Source of the DNA: an uncultured Bacteroidales bacterium | GTDB taxonomy: Bacteria > Bacteroidota > Bacteroidia > Bacteroidales > P3 | Length of the DNA: 61,674 nt | Assembly: GCA_905235855.1 (NCBI GenBank) | Contig: CAJONE010000017.1 | Coordinates: forward strand, 1 to 61,674 | Reading direction: 5' to 3' | In this document: one piece after another, positions 8,866-17,335 of the stretch | Layout: every line of letters begins with the position of its first letter | How positions within the stretch are numbered: the first letter of the stretch is position 1 | Made by a program: the position numbers and the translations under genes | Notes under the pieces: model-generated | Databases searched by the model: none | Told to the model about the DNA's origin: nothing | What the model saw: only the letters and a program-made list of their open reading frames with translations

Positions 8866-9444
8866 ATGCTAATTGTTGCTAACTGTATCATTTCCGAAAA
8901 TATTGCCGACCGATGCTTCTGCTGCGACCTTGCGCACTGCAAAGGGCAGTGTTGTGTCGAAGGGGATTCAGGCGCACCACTCGACGTGAGTGAGGTGCCG
9001 GTGTTGGAGCGTATCTACCCGACGGTGGCACAGTATATGACCGAGGCAGGGCGTAGGGCAGTCGAGCAACAGGGCGTAGCCGTCGACGACAACGCCGGCG
9101 AACCATGCACGCCTCTTGTCGACGGACGCGAGTGCGCCTATGTGACATGGGATGGCGACACGGCTCTATGCGCCATCGAAAAGGCATTCCGCGACGGCAA
9201 TGTGGACTTCCCCAAACCCGTCTCTTGCCACCTTTACCCCATTCGGGTCGACGACTACGGTGAGTTTACAGCTCTCAACTATCACGAGTGGGACATCTGC
9301 CGGACAGCTGTCTGCAAGGGCCGCGAAACGGGGCAGCCGCTCTACAAATATCTAAAAGAACCTCTGATACGCCGTTTCGGGCAAGATTGGTACGACGAAC
9401 TCTGCATCCAAGTCGAGCAACGGACAGCCAACGCGGTCCGCTGA
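8866..9444 (+). CDS. DUF3109 family cysteine-rich protein
   Basis: The 192-aa protein matches the DUF3109 family widespread in Bacteroidota. It has an early cysteine cluster (RCFCCDLAHCKGQCC, about residues 17-31) and further cysteines in CTPLVDGRECAY, ALCAIEKAF and SCHLYPIRV. The spacing recalls YkgJ-like zinc or iron-sulfur cluster proteins, and the block ending PVSCHLYPIR is typical. No signal peptide is seen, so it should be cytoplasmic. The function is not known. It stands alone between the dehydrogenase and lspA with modest gaps on both sides. Confidence 0.85.
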   Translation: MLIVANCIISENIADRCFCCDLAHCKGQCCVEGDSGAPLDVSEVPVLERIYPTVAQYMTEAGRRAVEQQGVAVDDNAGEPCTPLVDGRECAYVTWDGDTALCAIEKAFRDGNVDFPKPVSCHLYPIRVDDYGEFTALNYHEWDICRTAVCKGRETGQPLYKYLKEPLIRRFGQDWYDELCIQVEQRTANAVR

Positions 9445-9495
9445 CCGACCGAGAATAATGAATAAAAATAATCCAACCAATAAAGCAAACAACTT

Positions 9496-10122
9496 ATGAC
9501 AAAAGTTAAGAAACAGTCGCTTATAGTAGCCATCGTCATATCCGTAATCCTTATTGCCGACCAGTCTCTCAAAATTTGGGTCAAAACCCACATGCAGATA
9601 GGCGAGGAGATCCCTTTGATTGGCTCATGGTGTCGCCTGCATTTCGTCGAAAACGTCGGCATGGCTTTCGGCATGGCTTTCGGTGGCAGTGTGGGCAAAC
9701 TGCTGCTCACCCTTTTCCGTATCGTCGCTTCCGCTGCGGTGATGTGGGCAATAGTCCATTATATCCGCAAGGGTGCCAAAACACTGCTCATCGTCTCCTT
9801 GGCGCTGATTTTCGTCGGTGCTGTGGGCAATCTCATCGACTGCTGTTTCTACGGACTCGTTTTTAGCGAAAGCTACTTTAGTGTGGCACGGCTTTTCCCG
9901 ACCGAGGGCGGCTATGCACCGTTCCTATACGGTCGTGTGGTCGACATGTTCTATTTCCCGCTCTTCCACTTCCGTTGGCCCGAATGGATGCCTTTTGTAG
10001 GCGGCAGCTACTACGAGTTCTTCAACGCCATATTCAACATAGCCGATGCCTCCATAACTGTCGGCATATTCACTCTGCTTATCCACTATCTTGCAGCCTC
10101 TCGAACCGAAAAGAATCAGTAG
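9496..10122 (+). CDS. lspA: Lipoprotein signal peptidase (signal peptidase II)
   Basis: This enzyme cleaves prolipoprotein signal peptides in the inner membrane after lipidation of the lipobox Cys, and this window alone encodes at least five lipoproteins. Four membrane segments are predictable. The two catalytic Asp motifs are present: GAVGNLIDCCFYG near residue 112 and FNIADASITVG near residue 180. At 208 aa it is longer than the enterobacterial form, because of an insertion between the motifs that is common in Bacteroidota. The ATG follows a purine-rich stretch. The usual Bacteroidota neighbours dksA and ileS are absent here. Confidence 0.95.
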   Translation: MTKVKKQSLIVAIVISVILIADQSLKIWVKTHMQIGEEIPLIGSWCRLHFVENVGMAFGMAFGGSVGKLLLTLFRIVASAAVMWAIVHYIRKGAKTLLIVSLALIFVGAVGNLIDCCFYGLVFSESYFSVARLFPTEGGYAPFLYGRVVDMFYFPLFHFRWPEWMPFVGGSYYEFFNAIFNIADASITVGIFTLLIHYLAASRTEKNQ

Positions 10123-10634
10123 ATTGTTGCTACAACGCCAAATACATATTGGTAAAATCAGACGCAAAACCACATTCAGTCAGTCCAAACAAATGAAGAT
10201 TGGGCAGACAATACTTCCAAGAATTATGAGAGACGATGAAGTCCTGCGGCAACTATAGATTACACGCCTCTCTTGCCCCAACAACAAATCAGATTTTTCG
10301 TAACCATAGGTCGCGATTGCACATGTGAGTGAACGCATGCGCGATCACCTTTCACTATGTACTATCGGATTTAAGGATTCTGTGCAATTTTGATTAAAAA
10401 GATTTGGGGATTTTGTACATAACTATTCCATCCTTAAACTATCGCTGCGCATCTGTAGAATGGAGTTTAGGGTGCCGCAGAAAGTTATATCGTTCACTAT
10501 ATCTTGGCAAATTTTGCCACCTTGCACAACATCTTGCTGTTGTCCGTTAGTCCACGCAACTGGTTTGTGACTTTCTACATTGTGGATATTCGCATTTTTG
10601 TTGTAACTTTGCCCACTCGAACAAGTGGCAAAAA
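10123..10634 (+). other. 512-bp intergenic region without a recognisable gene
   Basis: I found no credible coding frame, tRNA or known riboswitch. Bases 10308-10350 form an imperfect inverted repeat (AGGT and CGCG arms with a three-base bulge) around an 8-bp palindrome CGCATGCG. The right end contains a promoter at 10580-10612. The middle is AT-rich with short TTGCAC-type words. It may contain a small RNA or a decayed gene, but nothing in it supports a firm call. Confidence 0.5.
10580..10612 (+). promoter_or_regulatory. Promoter for the membrane protein/rnhB run
   Basis: TTG at 10580-10582 is followed 21 bases later by TAACTTTGC (10604-10612), a good match to the Bacteroidota TTTG-N19/21-TAnnTTTGC promoter. 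The expected transcript start is near 10618, giving a very short leader before the GTG at 10635. Confidence 0.65.
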
Positions 10635-11603
10635 GTGATTAGAATATTTAAAACAAACGGGATACTACAGATTGTAATCATTCTGGCCGTTTCGGTGGCA
10701 GTTTGCGGAAAAAACCTTATCACGCCGCCTGAAATGGCCTGCGACGCAACCTGCGGTCCAATATACCTTTTGCTTCACAAAATTTTGTCAGGCTCGCCGC
10801 TCATCGCAGCCATTCTTGCCTTGCTACTGACCCTTACCGAAGGTTATTTGCTCAACCGCCTGCTGTACAACAAAGGGTTAATCCCCCTCAACTCACTAAT
10901 GCCAACCTTGCTGTATGTCATGCTAATGGGTGTAGGAGTTGAGACATATGGGCTTTCCCCAGCCCTTCTGACCAACCTGTGGCTACTCTTGTCCCTGAAT
11001 TCGCTGATGCCGAAAGAAAGCCTGATAGTGCCGGAAAACTGCATCTTCAACACCACCATGTGGTTTTCGATGGCCGTGATGACATGGTTGCCTGCCTTGT
11101 TTGCAGCCCTGCCCATCATAGCCGGCCTGCTCTCCTACAAGGTGTATAAAGGGCGCGAATGGAGCGTGGCACTGCTCGGTTTCCTCGCCCTGATTATTAT
11201 CGTGGCCACAATTCTGTTTCTCATCGACCGAATGGACATTGCCACAAACTACGCCGTCAGCTCAATCGGTGAACTGCACATATTCTGCGATACCGAGACA
11301 CTCGCAATTGCCGAGACGGCACTGTTCGCCATTATGGCAATATACTGCACCATAAGCTCGGTTAGCGGCTTGTATCGAAACACCATTGCACAACGTAGGC
11401 ACGGTCTGGTCATCGTCAGTATGCTTGTCTACAGCCTTTTCTCCCTGTTCTATACAAAACTTATGCCGATAAACGCGCAACCGTTCGCCATAACCGTGGC
11501 AACTGCCGGAAGCATCTGCCTGCTCGGACGAAAGCGCAGACTGTGGATTTACGACATCGCCATGGCAATACTGTTCTTTTTGAGTCTCTATTCCTACCTG
11601 TAA
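10635..11603 (+). CDS. Polytopic inner-membrane protein, DUF6427-like
   Basis: The 322-aa product is almost entirely membrane helices (about ten), with short loops and a basic end near KRRLWIYD. Layout and position before housekeeping genes resemble the DUF6427 family of Bacteroidota membrane proteins, but similarity is judged by eye. The GTG at 10635 is chosen because it lies just behind a good promoter and begins the hydrophobic protein directly (IRIFKTNGILQIVI). Its stop codon overlaps the rnhB start by one base (TAATG), which suggests translational coupling. Transport and assembly roles are both possible. Confidence 0.75.
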   Translation: MIRIFKTNGILQIVIILAVSVAVCGKNLITPPEMACDATCGPIYLLLHKILSGSPLIAAILALLLTLTEGYLLNRLLYNKGLIPLNSLMPTLLYVMLMGVGVETYGLSPALLTNLWLLLSLNSLMPKESLIVPENCIFNTTMWFSMAVMTWLPALFAALPIIAGLLSYKVYKGREWSVALLGFLALIIIVATILFLIDRMDIATNYAVSSIGELHIFCDTETLAIAETALFAIMAIYCTISSVSGLYRNTIAQRRHGLVIVSMLVYSLFSLFYTKLMPINAQPFAITVATAGSICLLGRKRRLWIYDIAMAILFFLSLYSYL

Positions 11604-12205
11604 TGCTGAAAGCTGCCCTTAATGAAGATATGGTTGAATGCGGCTGCGACGAAGCTGGACGTGGCTGTCTGGCCGGAGCAGTGTTTGCAGCGGCCGTCAT
11701 ACTGCCCAACGGATTCAAAAACAGCACGCTCAACGACTCGAAAAAGCTGACTGCCCGCCAGCGATACCAACTTCGCGAGGTAATAGAACGCGAAGCCGTC
11801 GCATGGGCAGTGGCAAGCGTAGACGCACAGAACATCGACAAAATGAACATACTGCGGGCTTCGTTTCACGCAATGAATCTTGCCGTCAAGTCCCTCACCG
11901 CCAAACCACAATTCCTGCTCATCGACGGCAACCGCTTCTACAACGAGACATCCATCCCATTCGCCTGCATCGTCAAAGGCGACGGCAAATACATGTCCAT
12001 TGCAGCAGCATCGATACTCGCAAAAACCTATCGCGACGACTATATGGCAGAACTCGACACCCAATGTCCTGGCTATGGGTGGGCCAAAAACAAAGGCTAT
12101 CCTACAGCCGACCACTACCAAGCCATCAATCGCCTCGGTGTCTCCCCTCACCACCGCAAGTCGTTCAAACTTGTGAAAGACCCCGAACTTGACCTGACAA
12201 TATAA
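11603..12205 (+). CDS. rnhB: Ribonuclease HII
   Basis: RNase HII removes ribonucleotides from RNA:DNA hybrids and from misincorporated sites in DNA. The signature CDEAGRGCLAGAVFAAAV lies near the N-terminus with the metal-binding Asp and Glu; the later DGNR and the YGWAKNKGYPT block are also typical. I place the start at the ATG at 11603, which overlaps the upstream stop as TAATG. A longer frame from 11543 would lie inside the previous gene and add 20 atypical residues. The 200-aa length is normal for the family. Confidence 0.95.
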   Translation: MLKAALNEDMVECGCDEAGRGCLAGAVFAAAVILPNGFKNSTLNDSKKLTARQRYQLREVIEREAVAWAVASVDAQNIDKMNILRASFHAMNLAVKSLTAKPQFLLIDGNRFYNETSIPFACIVKGDGKYMSIAAASILAKTYRDDYMAELDTQCPGYGWAKNKGYPTADHYQAINRLGVSPHHRKSFKLVKDPELDLTI

Positions 12206-12277
12206 CCATACTCCAGACAATAAAAAGCCTACCGGCCACGTTATATTGATTGACTTTTCTCTCACCGACACAAGCCA

Positions 12278-12835
12278 ATGCTCCAAGCATTCAAGAAAAT
12301 AAGACAAAACCATCTGCTTAAAAGCCTACACAAACGCACTCGTCTGCGTGAGATAAAAAACATGGACCACGTGCGAACCATAGGCATCGTTTTCCACATC
12401 GGCGACGAGTTGTCGTGGAAATATCTCTACGCCATCGTGCAGGAACTGGAGCAGTCCAACCGACGCGTCTACATGATCTGCGACCTGCCCGACGGCTACG
12501 AACTGAACTACATAATAACCCACGCACACACCACTTTATGCCATCAGAAAGAAGATTTCGACTTCTGGGGCATCCCGCGCGAAAGCACGACCGAAAACTT
12601 CCTCGCACGCCACTACGACATACTGATCGACACAACCGGCGGCGACTCGTTCTTCTCGCAGTATATCGCTCTCATAACCGACACCGACCTAAACATCACA
12701 TACATCGACGACAGCCTACACACCGACAAATCCACATTAGACATCTACGACCTAACCATACACGGAAACGCCCCGGTCGACTATCCCGCCTTTTTCGAGA
12801 ACGTATGCAACTACCTGCAAATGGTGAAAAAATAA
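12278..12835 (+). CDS. DUF6913-like small protein
   Basis: The 185-aa protein starts with a basic helix (FKKIRQNHLLKSLHKRTRLREIKN) and continues into an alpha/beta body with IGIVFHIGDELSWKYLYAIVQEL, a DFDFWGIPR block and YDILIDTTGGDSFF. This layout recalls the Bacteroidota DUF6913 family, which is often found beside dapA. No catalytic motif is recognisable. It lies 72 bases after rnhB and 48 bases before dapA on the same strand, so it is probably co-transcribed. No signal peptide is present, and a cytoplasmic location is likely. Confidence 0.72.
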   Translation: MLQAFKKIRQNHLLKSLHKRTRLREIKNMDHVRTIGIVFHIGDELSWKYLYAIVQELEQSNRRVYMICDLPDGYELNYIITHAHTTLCHQKEDFDFWGIPRESTTENFLARHYDILIDTTGGDSFFSQYIALITDTDLNITYIDDSLHTDKSTLDIYDLTIHGNAPVDYPAFFENVCNYLQMVKK

Positions 12836-12883
12836 AACATCTAATCTCTATACCCACCAAATAAACACCCAACCAATCCACAA

Positions 12884-13777
12884 ATGAAAGGACTTTTCAC
12901 TGGAACCGGCGTAGCGCTTGTCACCCCCTTCCGCAAACAGTCGACAATAGACTTCTCACGTCTTGAAAACCTCATTGACCACATTATCGAGTCGGGCGTG
13001 AACTACATCGTTGCACTCGGCACCACAAGCGAGGCCGCAACCATGACCGAGAGCGAGCGGGCCGCCATTCAGGATTTCGTAATTGAGGCCGTTGCTGACC
13101 GCGTGCCCATTATGCTTGGCATGGGCGGAAACAACACCCAAGCCGTGATCGACAGCATAAACAGCACAAACTTCGACGGCATAAGCGGCATACTCACCGT
13201 CGCTCCATACTACAACAAACCCCAACAGCGCGGCATTGCCCAGCATTTCAAAATCATAGCCGAAACATCACCCGTGCCCGTGGTAATCTACAACGTACCC
13301 GGACGCACCGGTTGCAACATCACTGCCGAGACCACCCTTCAACTGGCCAACGAATGCCCCAACATCATTGCCATCAAGGAAGCAAGCGGCAATATGCAGC
13401 AAATTATGCAGATATTGCACAGCAAACCAGCCGCATTCCAGGTTCTCTCTGGCGACGACGCACTGACGCTGCCCATGATAGCCCTCGGTGCCAGCGGCGT
13501 GATTTCGGTTGCTGCCAACGCTTTGCCCGCCGAAATGTCGCAAATGGTGTCGCTCGCCCTTAAAGGCGACTTCAGAAAAGCTCTCCAGATACACTACAAA
13601 ATGCTTCCACTTATGAACGCACTGTTCGAGGAGGGCAACCCTGCTGGCGTGAAAGCGCTGCTCGAAATCGCCAGCAAAGGCCAGTTCACCAATGCCCTAC
13701 GCCTCCCTCTGGTAAAAGTCAGCAAACCACTTTACAACAAGCTGGCCTCGCTCTACGAACCATTCTCCACCAAATGA
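12884..13777 (+). CDS. dapA: 4-hydroxy-tetrahydrodipicolinate synthase
   Basis: This aldolase condenses pyruvate with aspartate semialdehyde, the first dedicated step toward lysine and meso-diaminopimelate for peptidoglycan. The Schiff-base Lys165 is in IIAIKEASGN and the proton-relay Tyr136 in VIYNVPGRTG; the N-terminal GTGVALVTPF and GTTSEAATM pyruvate-binding motif are also present. The 297-aa length is typical. Its stop overlaps the start of the next gene by ATGA. The enzyme should be a cytoplasmic TIM-barrel tetramer. Confidence 0.96.
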   Translation: MKGLFTGTGVALVTPFRKQSTIDFSRLENLIDHIIESGVNYIVALGTTSEAATMTESERAAIQDFVIEAVADRVPIMLGMGGNNTQAVIDSINSTNFDGISGILTVAPYYNKPQQRGIAQHFKIIAETSPVPVVIYNVPGRTGCNITAETTLQLANECPNIIAIKEASGNMQQIMQILHSKPAAFQVLSGDDALTLPMIALGASGVISVAANALPAEMSQMVSLALKGDFRKALQIHYKMLPLMNALFEEGNPAGVKALLEIASKGQFTNALRLPLVKVSKPLYNKLASLYEPFSTK

Positions 13778-14178
13778 CTCTCGACGAAAGCATAAAACTG
13801 TTTTCAAACGACCGTTTCGCCACACAGCAAACCGGCGTTCGCATAGTTGAGGTGGCCAAACAATACGCACGCTGCGAAATGACAATCACCGATTGCCTGC
13901 GTAACGCAATGGGCAGCGTTATGGGTGGTGCACTGTTCACTCTCGCCGACCTTGCTTTCGCCGCTGCCGCCAACCACGACGGTCTCAACTGGGTCTCGGC
14001 AAACAGCACCATCAACTACCTATCGCCAGTGTCGGACGGAACCCTTACCGCACACGCCAAATGCCTCAAGCAGGGTCGGCGCTCCTGCCTTTACTCCATC
14101 GAAATACGCGACTCGCATGAAAAACTGATTGCGATAGTCTCAACCTACGGCACCAATATATCTCACCCAAACCCCTGA
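13774..14178 (+). CDS. Hotdog-fold acyl-CoA thioesterase, PaaI-like
   Basis: The 134-aa protein has the PaaI/YbgC hotdog signature GSVMGGALFTLADLAFAAAAN (about residues 48-68). The Gly-Gly turn and the Asp on the central helix (LADLA) form the thioesterase site, followed by the beta strands WVSANSTINYLSP. Such enzymes hydrolyse acyl-CoA or phenylacetyl-CoA-like thioesters; the substrate cannot be inferred here. The start overlaps the dapA stop (ATGA), so it is translationally coupled to dapA although the pathways look unrelated. Confidence 0.85.
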   Translation: MTLDESIKLFSNDRFATQQTGVRIVEVAKQYARCEMTITDCLRNAMGSVMGGALFTLADLAFAAAANHDGLNWVSANSTINYLSPVSDGTLTAHAKCLKQGRRSCLYSIEIRDSHEKLIAIVSTYGTNISHPNP

Positions 14179-14184
14179 ACGCTA

Positions 14185-14982
14185 TTGGCTAACATCTCTC
14201 TTGACAACATAAAAGCAACCGTCGCCGAACCGCTGGAAACGGTGCACCGTATTTATACCCAGCGCCTGAAAAGCCCAGTGCGGCTGCTTCAAGACGTAAA
14301 CGACTACGTGTCAGAACAAAGAGGGAAAGAGCTGCGCATATTGCTCGTATTGCTCTCGGCAGGGGCTGCCACTGACGGAAAAATCACTCCCAAAACGATA
14401 AACTATGCCGCTGCAATGGAGATGCTACACAACGCATCTCTTATGCACGACGATGTGGTCGACAACTCGCCTGTGCGCCGCGGGCGAAGTTCGGTGAAAC
14501 AACACTGGAACAACCAACTGGCCGTGCTATGCGGCGACTACTACCTGGCACAGGTGATGAGACTACTCATGGATTCGGACGAAAAACGCGCTTTCGACAT
14601 CGTCTGCAACACCGTCATCCAAATGAGCGAAGGCGAAGTGCTCCAACAACAGTATATTGTCGAGGCATGTTCGACACACACCCTGCAGCGGGAAACCTAC
14701 TACGATATCCTGCGCCGCAAAACCGCCAGCCTTATGGCCGCCTGTTGTGAACTTGGCGATCCGTCGATGCGCGCCTTCGGTGAACACTACGGCATGGCTT
14801 TCCAGCTTTGGGACGACATAAACGACTATTACGACGACAATGAATTCCCCAAACCTCCGTTGGATGAACTCGTTATGATAAAAAACGAACACATTGCAGC
14901 CGCAAAGCAAGCCCTCTCCCCTCTCCCACCATCAACCTACAAAGACGCAATAACAGAACTCTTGGATATACTAAACTTTTAA
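14185..14982 (+). CDS. Short polyprenyl diphosphate synthase
   Basis: The protein has both aspartate-rich motifs of trans-isoprenyl diphosphate synthases: HDDVVDNSPVRRGR (residues 88-101) and WDDINDYYDD (209-218). The start is a TTG six bases after the thioesterase stop. At 265 aa it is some 50-60 residues shorter than octaprenyl-type enzymes. The loss follows the second motif, where the usual GK-x-G-x-D...TLP segment is missing and the sequence runs straight into a short helix. The N-terminal GKELRI keeps the Gly-Lys and Arg, but the usual Pro is replaced. It may make a quinone side chain or carrier precursor, or have reduced activity. Confidence 0.82.
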   Translation: MANISLDNIKATVAEPLETVHRIYTQRLKSPVRLLQDVNDYVSEQRGKELRILLVLLSAGAATDGKITPKTINYAAAMEMLHNASLMHDDVVDNSPVRRGRSSVKQHWNNQLAVLCGDYYLAQVMRLLMDSDEKRAFDIVCNTVIQMSEGEVLQQQYIVEACSTHTLQRETYYDILRRKTASLMAACCELGDPSMRAFGEHYGMAFQLWDDINDYYDDNEFPKPPLDELVMIKNEHIAAAKQALSPLPPSTYKDAITELLDILNF

Positions 14983-15012
14983 AAAGTACATAAATAACCT
15001 AAAATCAAACCC

Positions 15013-15507
15013 ATGAAACGTGTTCTTCTGACCATTGTCCTAACTGTGGCATCGGCTCTCGCTTTCGCACAAAACGCCAAACTGCCCGACAACGTGACAC
15101 TGAAAAGTCTCGACGGCCAGTCGGTGCAATCGTCGGCAATTCAAAACGACGGCAAACCTATCATCGTAAGTTTTTGGGCCACATGGTGCAAACCATGCAA
15201 CAAAGAACTTAACGCCATCCGCGAAGTCTACGAGGATTGGCAAGAGGAAACCGGCGTCAAGCTGGTGGCCATATCTATCGACGATGCGCGCTCGGCATCG
15301 CGTGTGAAACCGCATGTTGACGGCAACGATTGGCCCTATGAAGTATATCTGGATCAAAACCAAGACTTTAAACGTGCCATGAATGTAGTTAACGTACCCC
15401 ATACATTCATTATCAACGGCAATGGCGAAATCGTCTGGCAACACACATCCTACGTCGACGGAAGTGAGGATGAAATTATCGAAGAAGTCCGTAAGCTTGT
15501 GAAGTAA
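15013..15507 (+). CDS. TlpA-like periplasmic thioredoxin
   Basis: The 164-aa protein has a signal peptide (residues 1-19, ending AFAQ) and one thioredoxin domain with the redox motif WCKPC (Cys59 and Cys62), in the family context IIVSFWATWCKPCNKEL. The cis-Pro loop is in VVNVPHTFII. It should act in the periplasm in disulfide reduction or in feeding reductant to an envelope partner. The following DUF6029 barrel and Omp28-like lipoprotein, the latter with its own CxxC, form a plausible functional set. Confidence 0.9.
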   Translation: MKRVLLTIVLTVASALAFAQNAKLPDNVTLKSLDGQSVQSSAIQNDGKPIIVSFWATWCKPCNKELNAIREVYEDWQEETGVKLVAISIDDARSASRVKPHVDGNDWPYEVYLDQNQDFKRAMNVVNVPHTFIINGNGEIVWQHTSYVDGSEDEIIEEVRKLVK

Positions 15508-15593
15508 ACCACCAGTTTCCTCAAATTCAGCATTTTTGATTTCGAACTGAATGACAACGAAACCGGAAAGACAAATCAATATCTCAACTAAGA

Positions 15594-17264
15594 ATGAAAC
15601 TAACGGCTAACCAATTACAGTTTTCGTTTTTTTTGGTCTTGCTCCTTGGAGTCTCCTATGCTAACTCTCAAGGCATTCTCGGCGGCCACGTTACCGGCAA
15701 CGTACAGATTGACGGGCAAACATCAAGCCGCGACACGGTTATCGGCGCCAACTCAGTCGAAGAAGGTCTGCTGCTCAACGCCCGCGCCGATATCCTGTAC
15801 ACCAACGGCAACTTTTCGGCCGGCATCCGCTTCGAGGCCTACCAAAACCCACTCCCCGGATTCAACGCAAAATACAAGGGGCAGGGCATTGCCAACTATT
15901 TCGCCTCGTATAACGGCAGCTGGCTCTCGGTTACCGCCGGAACATTCTACGAACAATTCGGCAACGGCATGATTCTCCGGGCCTATGAAGACCGTTATCT
16001 CGGCATGGACAACGCCATTCTCGGTTTCAAGCTTGCCGTGCGTCCCGTCAACGGACTCACTCTCAAAGGCGTGTTCGGAAAACAACGCTACTATTGGGAA
16101 TGGGGCGACGGTCTGGTGCGCGGCGTGGACGCCGAACTAAACCTCAACAGCATCATCAAACCGTTTGCCGAGAGCAAAACACGCATAACCATAGGCGGCG
16201 GCTTTGTGAGCAAATACGAGAAAGACGAACTGATACCGGCCGAAAATCCAGAATACAAACTCGACTTGCCCCACAACATCGGGGCAGGTAGCGTGCGACT
16301 CGACCTGAGCCACGGCGGTTTCAACTTTCAGGCCGAATATGCCCGAAAAGGACAAGACCCCAACGTCATAAACAACTATATCTATCGCGAAGGCCAAGCC
16401 CTGTTTATCTCGGCCGGATACTCGCAACGCGGCCTTAGCGCCAACATTCAGGCCAAACGAGTCGACAACATGTGCTTCAAATCTGTTCGAAGCGAGACAG
16501 GCGAGATGCTGTATATCAACTATATTCCATCTATAACCAAACAGCATACCTACGCGTTTCTGAGCATGTATCCCTATGCAACGCAGTCAACTGGCGAAAT
16601 GGGGTTGCAGGGCGATGTGATGTATAAGATAAAAAAAGGCACCGCGCTTGGCGGCAAATATGGCACCGACCTGCACCTCAACGCATCGGTCATCACTGGC
16701 ATCGAGACAAACCGTATCGGCGGTCGCGGCACCGACGGCTACACATCAAGCTTTTTCAAACCACAAGGACTGTACTACAGCGACATAAACTTCGAAGTAA
16801 ACAAGAAAATATCACAAAAAATAAAGCTTGCCGTCACATACGGTTTCATCAAGTTCAACCCGATTGTTGAAGGACATGCCGGCGACATCCATAACAACCA
16901 CGTGGTGGTGGCCGACCTCACCTGGAAGGTGAACCCCAAGCACGTGCTACGTTTCGAGGCCGAATGGCTTGGCAGCAACTCGGTCTACGACAAGACTGTC
17001 GACGACAAACGCTGCGGCGACTGGATTATGGGACTTATCGAATACAATTTCACCTCGAAACTGTTTGTCTCGCTCAGCGACCAATGGTGCTATAAGGACG
17101 GCATAGGCAACTACTACAACATCTCGATAGGCTATACACACAAGGCCACACGCATACAAGTGGGCTACGGCAAACAGCGCGAAGGCATCATCTGCATCGG
17201 AGGCGTATGCCGACAGGTGCCAGCAGCAAACGGACTCACATTCTCAATATCAACAAGTTTCTAA
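15594..17264 (+). CDS. DUF6029-type outer-membrane beta-barrel protein
   Basis: The 556-aa protein has a signal peptide (about 1-25) followed by many amphipathic beta strands and a final aromatic residue (SISTSF), the pattern of a large outer-membrane barrel. The early sequence GGHVTGNVQIDGQTSSRDTVIGA and the GTFYEQFGNGMILRAYEDRYLGMDNA block match the Bacteroidota DUF6029 family. It sits between the TlpA thioredoxin and the Omp28-like lipoprotein, an order I recognise from other Bacteroidota. A Cys pair late in the barrel (ICIGGVCRQV) could be a thioredoxin-controlled disulfide; that is inference. Function unknown. Confidence 0.82.
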   Translation: MKLTANQLQFSFFLVLLLGVSYANSQGILGGHVTGNVQIDGQTSSRDTVIGANSVEEGLLLNARADILYTNGNFSAGIRFEAYQNPLPGFNAKYKGQGIANYFASYNGSWLSVTAGTFYEQFGNGMILRAYEDRYLGMDNAILGFKLAVRPVNGLTLKGVFGKQRYYWEWGDGLVRGVDAELNLNSIIKPFAESKTRITIGGGFVSKYEKDELIPAENPEYKLDLPHNIGAGSVRLDLSHGGFNFQAEYARKGQDPNVINNYIYREGQALFISAGYSQRGLSANIQAKRVDNMCFKSVRSETGEMLYINYIPSITKQHTYAFLSMYPYATQSTGEMGLQGDVMYKIKKGTALGGKYGTDLHLNASVITGIETNRIGGRGTDGYTSSFFKPQGLYYSDINFEVNKKISQKIKLAVTYGFIKFNPIVEGHAGDIHNNHVVVADLTWKVNPKHVLRFEAEWLGSNSVYDKTVDDKRCGDWIMGLIEYNFTSKLFVSLSDQWCYKDGIGNYYNISIGYTHKATRIQVGYGKQREGIICIGGVCRQVPAANGLTFSISTSF

Positions 17265-17335
17265 TCGCATAATCCTTTTTCATTCCAAGCTGCTTTTCAA
17301 CTTTAGAACAGTCGAACCATCAATTTTCATCCCGA

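Noticed and set aside
10308-10350. tRNA or riboswitch in the 512-bp gap
   Set aside because: No cloverleaf, no T-loop sequence and no known aptamer pattern; only an imperfect stem is visible.
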